Source of the DNA: Bifidobacterium asteroides
GTDB taxonomy: Bacteria; Actinomycetota; Actinomycetes; Actinomycetales; Bifidobacteriaceae
Length of the DNA: 64,000 nt
Direction of reading: 5' to 3'
Assembly: GCF_009683175.1 (NCBI RefSeq)
Contig: NZ_WKKW01000002.1
Coordinates: 1-64,000 of the forward strand
A program made the translations under genes and the position numbers. Under the pieces are notes generated by a model that worked only from the letters and a program-made list of their open reading frames with translations, was not told the DNA's origin and searched no databases. The first letter of the stretch is position 1. Each line of letters opens with the position of its first letter. This document shows positions 62,021-64,000 of this stretch, in pieces.

Positions 62021-62671
62021 CTATTGGACCATGACCGGCACTGGCTGGGAGACCACCTTGGAATCGGCCTTGAGCACCAGCTTGGCTTGGTATGAACCAG
62101 CCTTGACCCGGGGCAGCTTCTGATCAGGCTGACAGCTCTCCTGGCTCCTGTCGGCATGCCAGGTGATGGTCTGCACATCCTTGTCTCCTGTGGCCATGAG
62201 CAGGGTGCGCGCCCCCACCGGGCAGGCATCGGAGCGCCAGACGGTATCCTGACCGCTGGTGATGACCAGCACCCGGCCACCGTCGGAACCGTCCACCAAG
62301 CATGAACCCGTTCCCTTGTGCCGGATGGTCACCGTAAAGTCGATGGACCCGCCGACCCCAGTGCTGGGATCGGGCGCAGCCAGCTCCAGAGCCAGATCCC
62401 CCTTGTCGCAGTCAGGAGCCCCGGAGGAACGCTTCTTGCCGGCGTCCTTCTTCTGCTTGTCCTTGTCCTTGGATTTGGTCTTTGCGTCCTGCCGGGCGCT
62501 GGTCGAGGCTCCCTGGCCCCCATCGCCCCCGCGCAGGGCTCTGATGCCTGCCCCCACGCCCCAAACCAGGCCAGCGCAGACCAATAGGAAGAGCACCGCC
62601 AGCAGGGCGGCCGCGATCCTGCGGCGACGGTACATCCGCCGCTTCTTCTCGCTCATGCGTCGCTTGGCCAT
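62021..62671 (-). CDS. Membrane-anchored extracytoplasmic protein of unknown function
   Basis: The 216-residue protein has a very basic N-terminus (MAKRRMSEKKRRMYRRRR), one TM helix (about 19-42), a Lys/Asp/Ser-rich linker (about 45-85) and a beta-rich domain to the end. That domain has four cysteines (PDCDKGD, GSCLVDG, DACPVGA, ESCQPD), likely forming two disulfides outside the cell. Phrases such as FTVTIRHKGTGSCLV and GSYQAKLVLKADSKVV suggest an Ig-like fold. It lies between mutY and rpoB on the same strand, 30 nt after mutY, so mutY is probably co-transcribed. Function is not recognised. Confidence 0.85.
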   Translation of the reverse strand: MAKRRMSEKKRRMYRRRRIAAALLAVLFLLVCAGLVWGVGAGIRALRGGDGGQGASTSARQDAKTKSKDKDKQKKDAGKKRSSGAPDCDKGDLALELAAPDPSTGVGGSIDFTVTIRHKGTGSCLVDGSDGGRVLVITSGQDTVWRSDACPVGARTLLMATGDKDVQTITWHADRSQESCQPDQKLPRVKAGSYQAKLVLKADSKVVSQPVPVMVQ

Positions 62672-62701
62672 ACTTCTCCAGTCTAATCGCCAGGGCGGCC
62701 T

Positions 62702-63736
62702 TTACTGCGGCAGACTCAGGCTGCCGTCCTGGCCGATCTCCAGAAGACCATCCTCATCCAGTGAAGCGATGCACCGATCAAGTCGGATTTCATCGTTGCA
62801 CAGGGGTTTCAGGTCCTTCCTTGAGACGGCCACGCCCGAAGCCTGCCGCAGGGCCTGAAGGATGGCACCGCGGACCTGTCGGTCGGTACCCGCGAAGCGC
62901 TGTCGGGGCCTGGTCCTGCCTTCGCCCAGACCGGGCAGTCCAGCCTTCATAAAGCGGCAGTGGCCGGCCAGAGGGCAGATGTCGCAGGCCGGCTTGCGGG
63001 CGATGCAGACCGTGGCGCCCAGCTCCATGACGGCCTGGTTCCATCGGGCCGAGGGCGGCTCCCGCCAGGCTGCCGACCTGACCTTCGGATCAGCCAGTCC
63101 CAAACGGCCACCATCTTCCTGGGCACCACTATTCTGGGCACCGATATCCTCCCGCCCTCCGTCTTCGGCGCTGACACCCTCCTGCCCCTCGTCCTCAGGC
63201 AGGACCTGCCAGGCCAGTTGGCGCTCCTCTCGACTGGCGGCGCCCCCGGTGGATTCACGCCCCAAAAAGACCCTGGAGAGCACCCTGCGGATATTGGTGT
63301 CGATGACGGCTATCCTCTCGCCATAGGCAAAGCTCATGACAGCGCTGGCCGTGTAGTCGCCGATGCCAGGCAGGGCCACCAGCTGGTCGTAATCCCGTGG
63401 CAGCCGGTCTGCATACCGGCCGGCCACCTGCTGCGCGCATTCCTGCAGGCGCAGGGCTCGGCGCGGGTAGCCCAGCCGACCCCAGGCCGTGATGACCTCG
63501 GCCTTGGGTGCAGCGGCCAGGGAGGCCGCATCCGGCCATACCTTCATCCAGGCCGTCCAGTAGGGCACCACCCGGCTCATCTGAGTCTGCTGGCTCATGA
63601 CCTCGGAGACCAGGACCCCCCAGGGCGTGGTCCGCCCAAAGCGCCAGGGCAGGTCGCGGGCGTATCGGCTCCACCAGTCGAACAGCCGCAGGCGGATGGG
63701 TTCAGTCTCCGCCAAGGCCGTCTCCGCCTTCTCCAT
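62702..63736 (-). CDS. mutY: A/G-specific adenine glycosylase
   Basis: The 344-residue base-excision repair enzyme removes adenine opposite 8-oxoguanine. It has the catalytic glutamate region SEVMSQQTQM, HhH motif LPGIGDYTASAV, catalytic Asp in VIDTNIRRV, and the 4Fe-4S set Cys-X6-Cys-X2-Cys-X5-Cys (CIARKPACDICPLAGHC). A Glu/Asp/Gly-rich insertion of about 45 residues (PEDEGQEGVSAEDGG...) interrupts the fold before the WNQAVMELGA helix, and the C-terminal recognition domain is short. The start MEKAETALAE is chosen for AAGGGCGG upstream; 12 earlier in-frame codons lack a site. Confidence 0.93.
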   Translation of the reverse strand: MEKAETALAETEPIRLRLFDWWSRYARDLPWRFGRTTPWGVLVSEVMSQQTQMSRVVPYWTAWMKVWPDAASLAAAPKAEVITAWGRLGYPRRALRLQECAQQVAGRYADRLPRDYDQLVALPGIGDYTASAVMSFAYGERIAVIDTNIRRVLSRVFLGRESTGGAASREERQLAWQVLPEDEGQEGVSAEDGGREDIGAQNSGAQEDGGRLGLADPKVRSAAWREPPSARWNQAVMELGATVCIARKPACDICPLAGHCRFMKAGLPGLGEGRTRPRQRFAGTDRQVRGAILQALRQASGVAVSRKDLKPLCNDEIRLDRCIASLDEDGLLEIGQDGSLSLPQ

Positions 63737-63847
63737 GGTCACACCGCCCTTCACCATCCGATTCTGCCTCATTCAACCGCCGTATTTTGCCCGATGGTGC
63801 CGACCAGCCCCGCCTTGTCTGTCGTTTGGCGACGGTAGGTTGGCCTC

Positions 63848-64000
63848 ATGAACAGGCAGGAGCAGGAGCGGTCCGGCGACCCGTCGAAGGCCGTCGAAAG
63901 CATGTACGAGTATGGATACCGCAAATCGAATTATGGTCCCGACGAGCTGGTCACTGACGCCCATGGCAACCCCATCTCCGTGGTGGATGCCATGATGAAG
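63848..64000 (+). CDS. 5' part of an unidentified gene running off the window
   Basis: The first 51 codons are visible, divergent from mutY. The encoded start is hydrophilic (MNRQEQERSGDPSKAVESMY, then YGYRKSNYGPDELVTDAHGN), with no signal peptide. A weak GGTAGG precedes the ATG. The frame remains open at the last base. Too little is present to name a family. Confidence 0.7.
   Translation, partial: MNRQEQERSGDPSKAVESMYEYGYRKSNYGPDELVTDAHGNPISVVDAMMK

Overview
This window is a high-GC actinobacterial chromosome segment, most likely from Bifidobacterium. The evidence is the operon linking a Ser/Thr kinase, a fibronectin-type-III protein, a MoxR ATPase, a DUF58 protein and a transglutaminase-like protein (the 'PFNA' arrangement described in bifidobacteria), the paired AdnA/AdnB-like helicase-nucleases, bifidobacterium-like RpoB/RpoC, and a sortase-type RCC1 surface protein. 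I cannot fix the species. No rRNA, tRNA, CRISPR array, transposase or complete mobile element was seen.

Layout. 1-7.5 kb: the 3' end of an RCC1-repeat surface protein, a nucleoside hydrolase/MFS pair, a divergent sugar-porter MFS, a 67-aa protein, an esterase and a DUF4391 protein. 7.5-13.6 kb: a visibly AT-richer island with a sugar-acid operon (L-fuconate dehydratase, GntP permease, DapA-family aldolase) and a divergent LacI regulator, flanked by gene-poor DNA. 13.6-25.5 kb: conserved metabolism and housekeeping: alcohol dehydrogenase, SRAP protein, peptide deformylase, GlmM, aminopeptidase N, lipase-like protein, butanediol-type dehydrogenase, RNase J and DapA.

25.7-29.4 kb: an insertion between dapA and dapB holding three paralogous multi-pass membrane proteins of unknown function and a DUF805 membrane protein. 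A duplicated promoter/leader segment precedes two of the paralogues. This is the most novel-looking part of the window. 29.7-32.5 kb: dapB, an MFS transporter and a GNAT protein. 32.6-41.3 kb: two very large, translationally coupled UvrD-like/RecB-nuclease proteins, resembling the actinobacterial AdnA/AdnB end-resection machine.

41.4-53.8 kb: the PFNA-type operon, with ATGA overlaps or a 3-nt gap between its last four genes. Its transglutaminase-like member lacks all three expected catalytic residues. A bidirectional terminator separates it from rpoC and rpoB, transcribed toward it. Beyond rpoB are a small membrane-anchored protein, mutY and the start of one more gene running off the window.

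The likely functional modules are nucleoside salvage and sugar import, sugar-acid catabolism to pyruvate plus an aldehyde, lysine/peptidoglycan precursor synthesis (dapA, dapB, glmM), double-strand-break processing, kinase-linked envelope signalling, and transcription.
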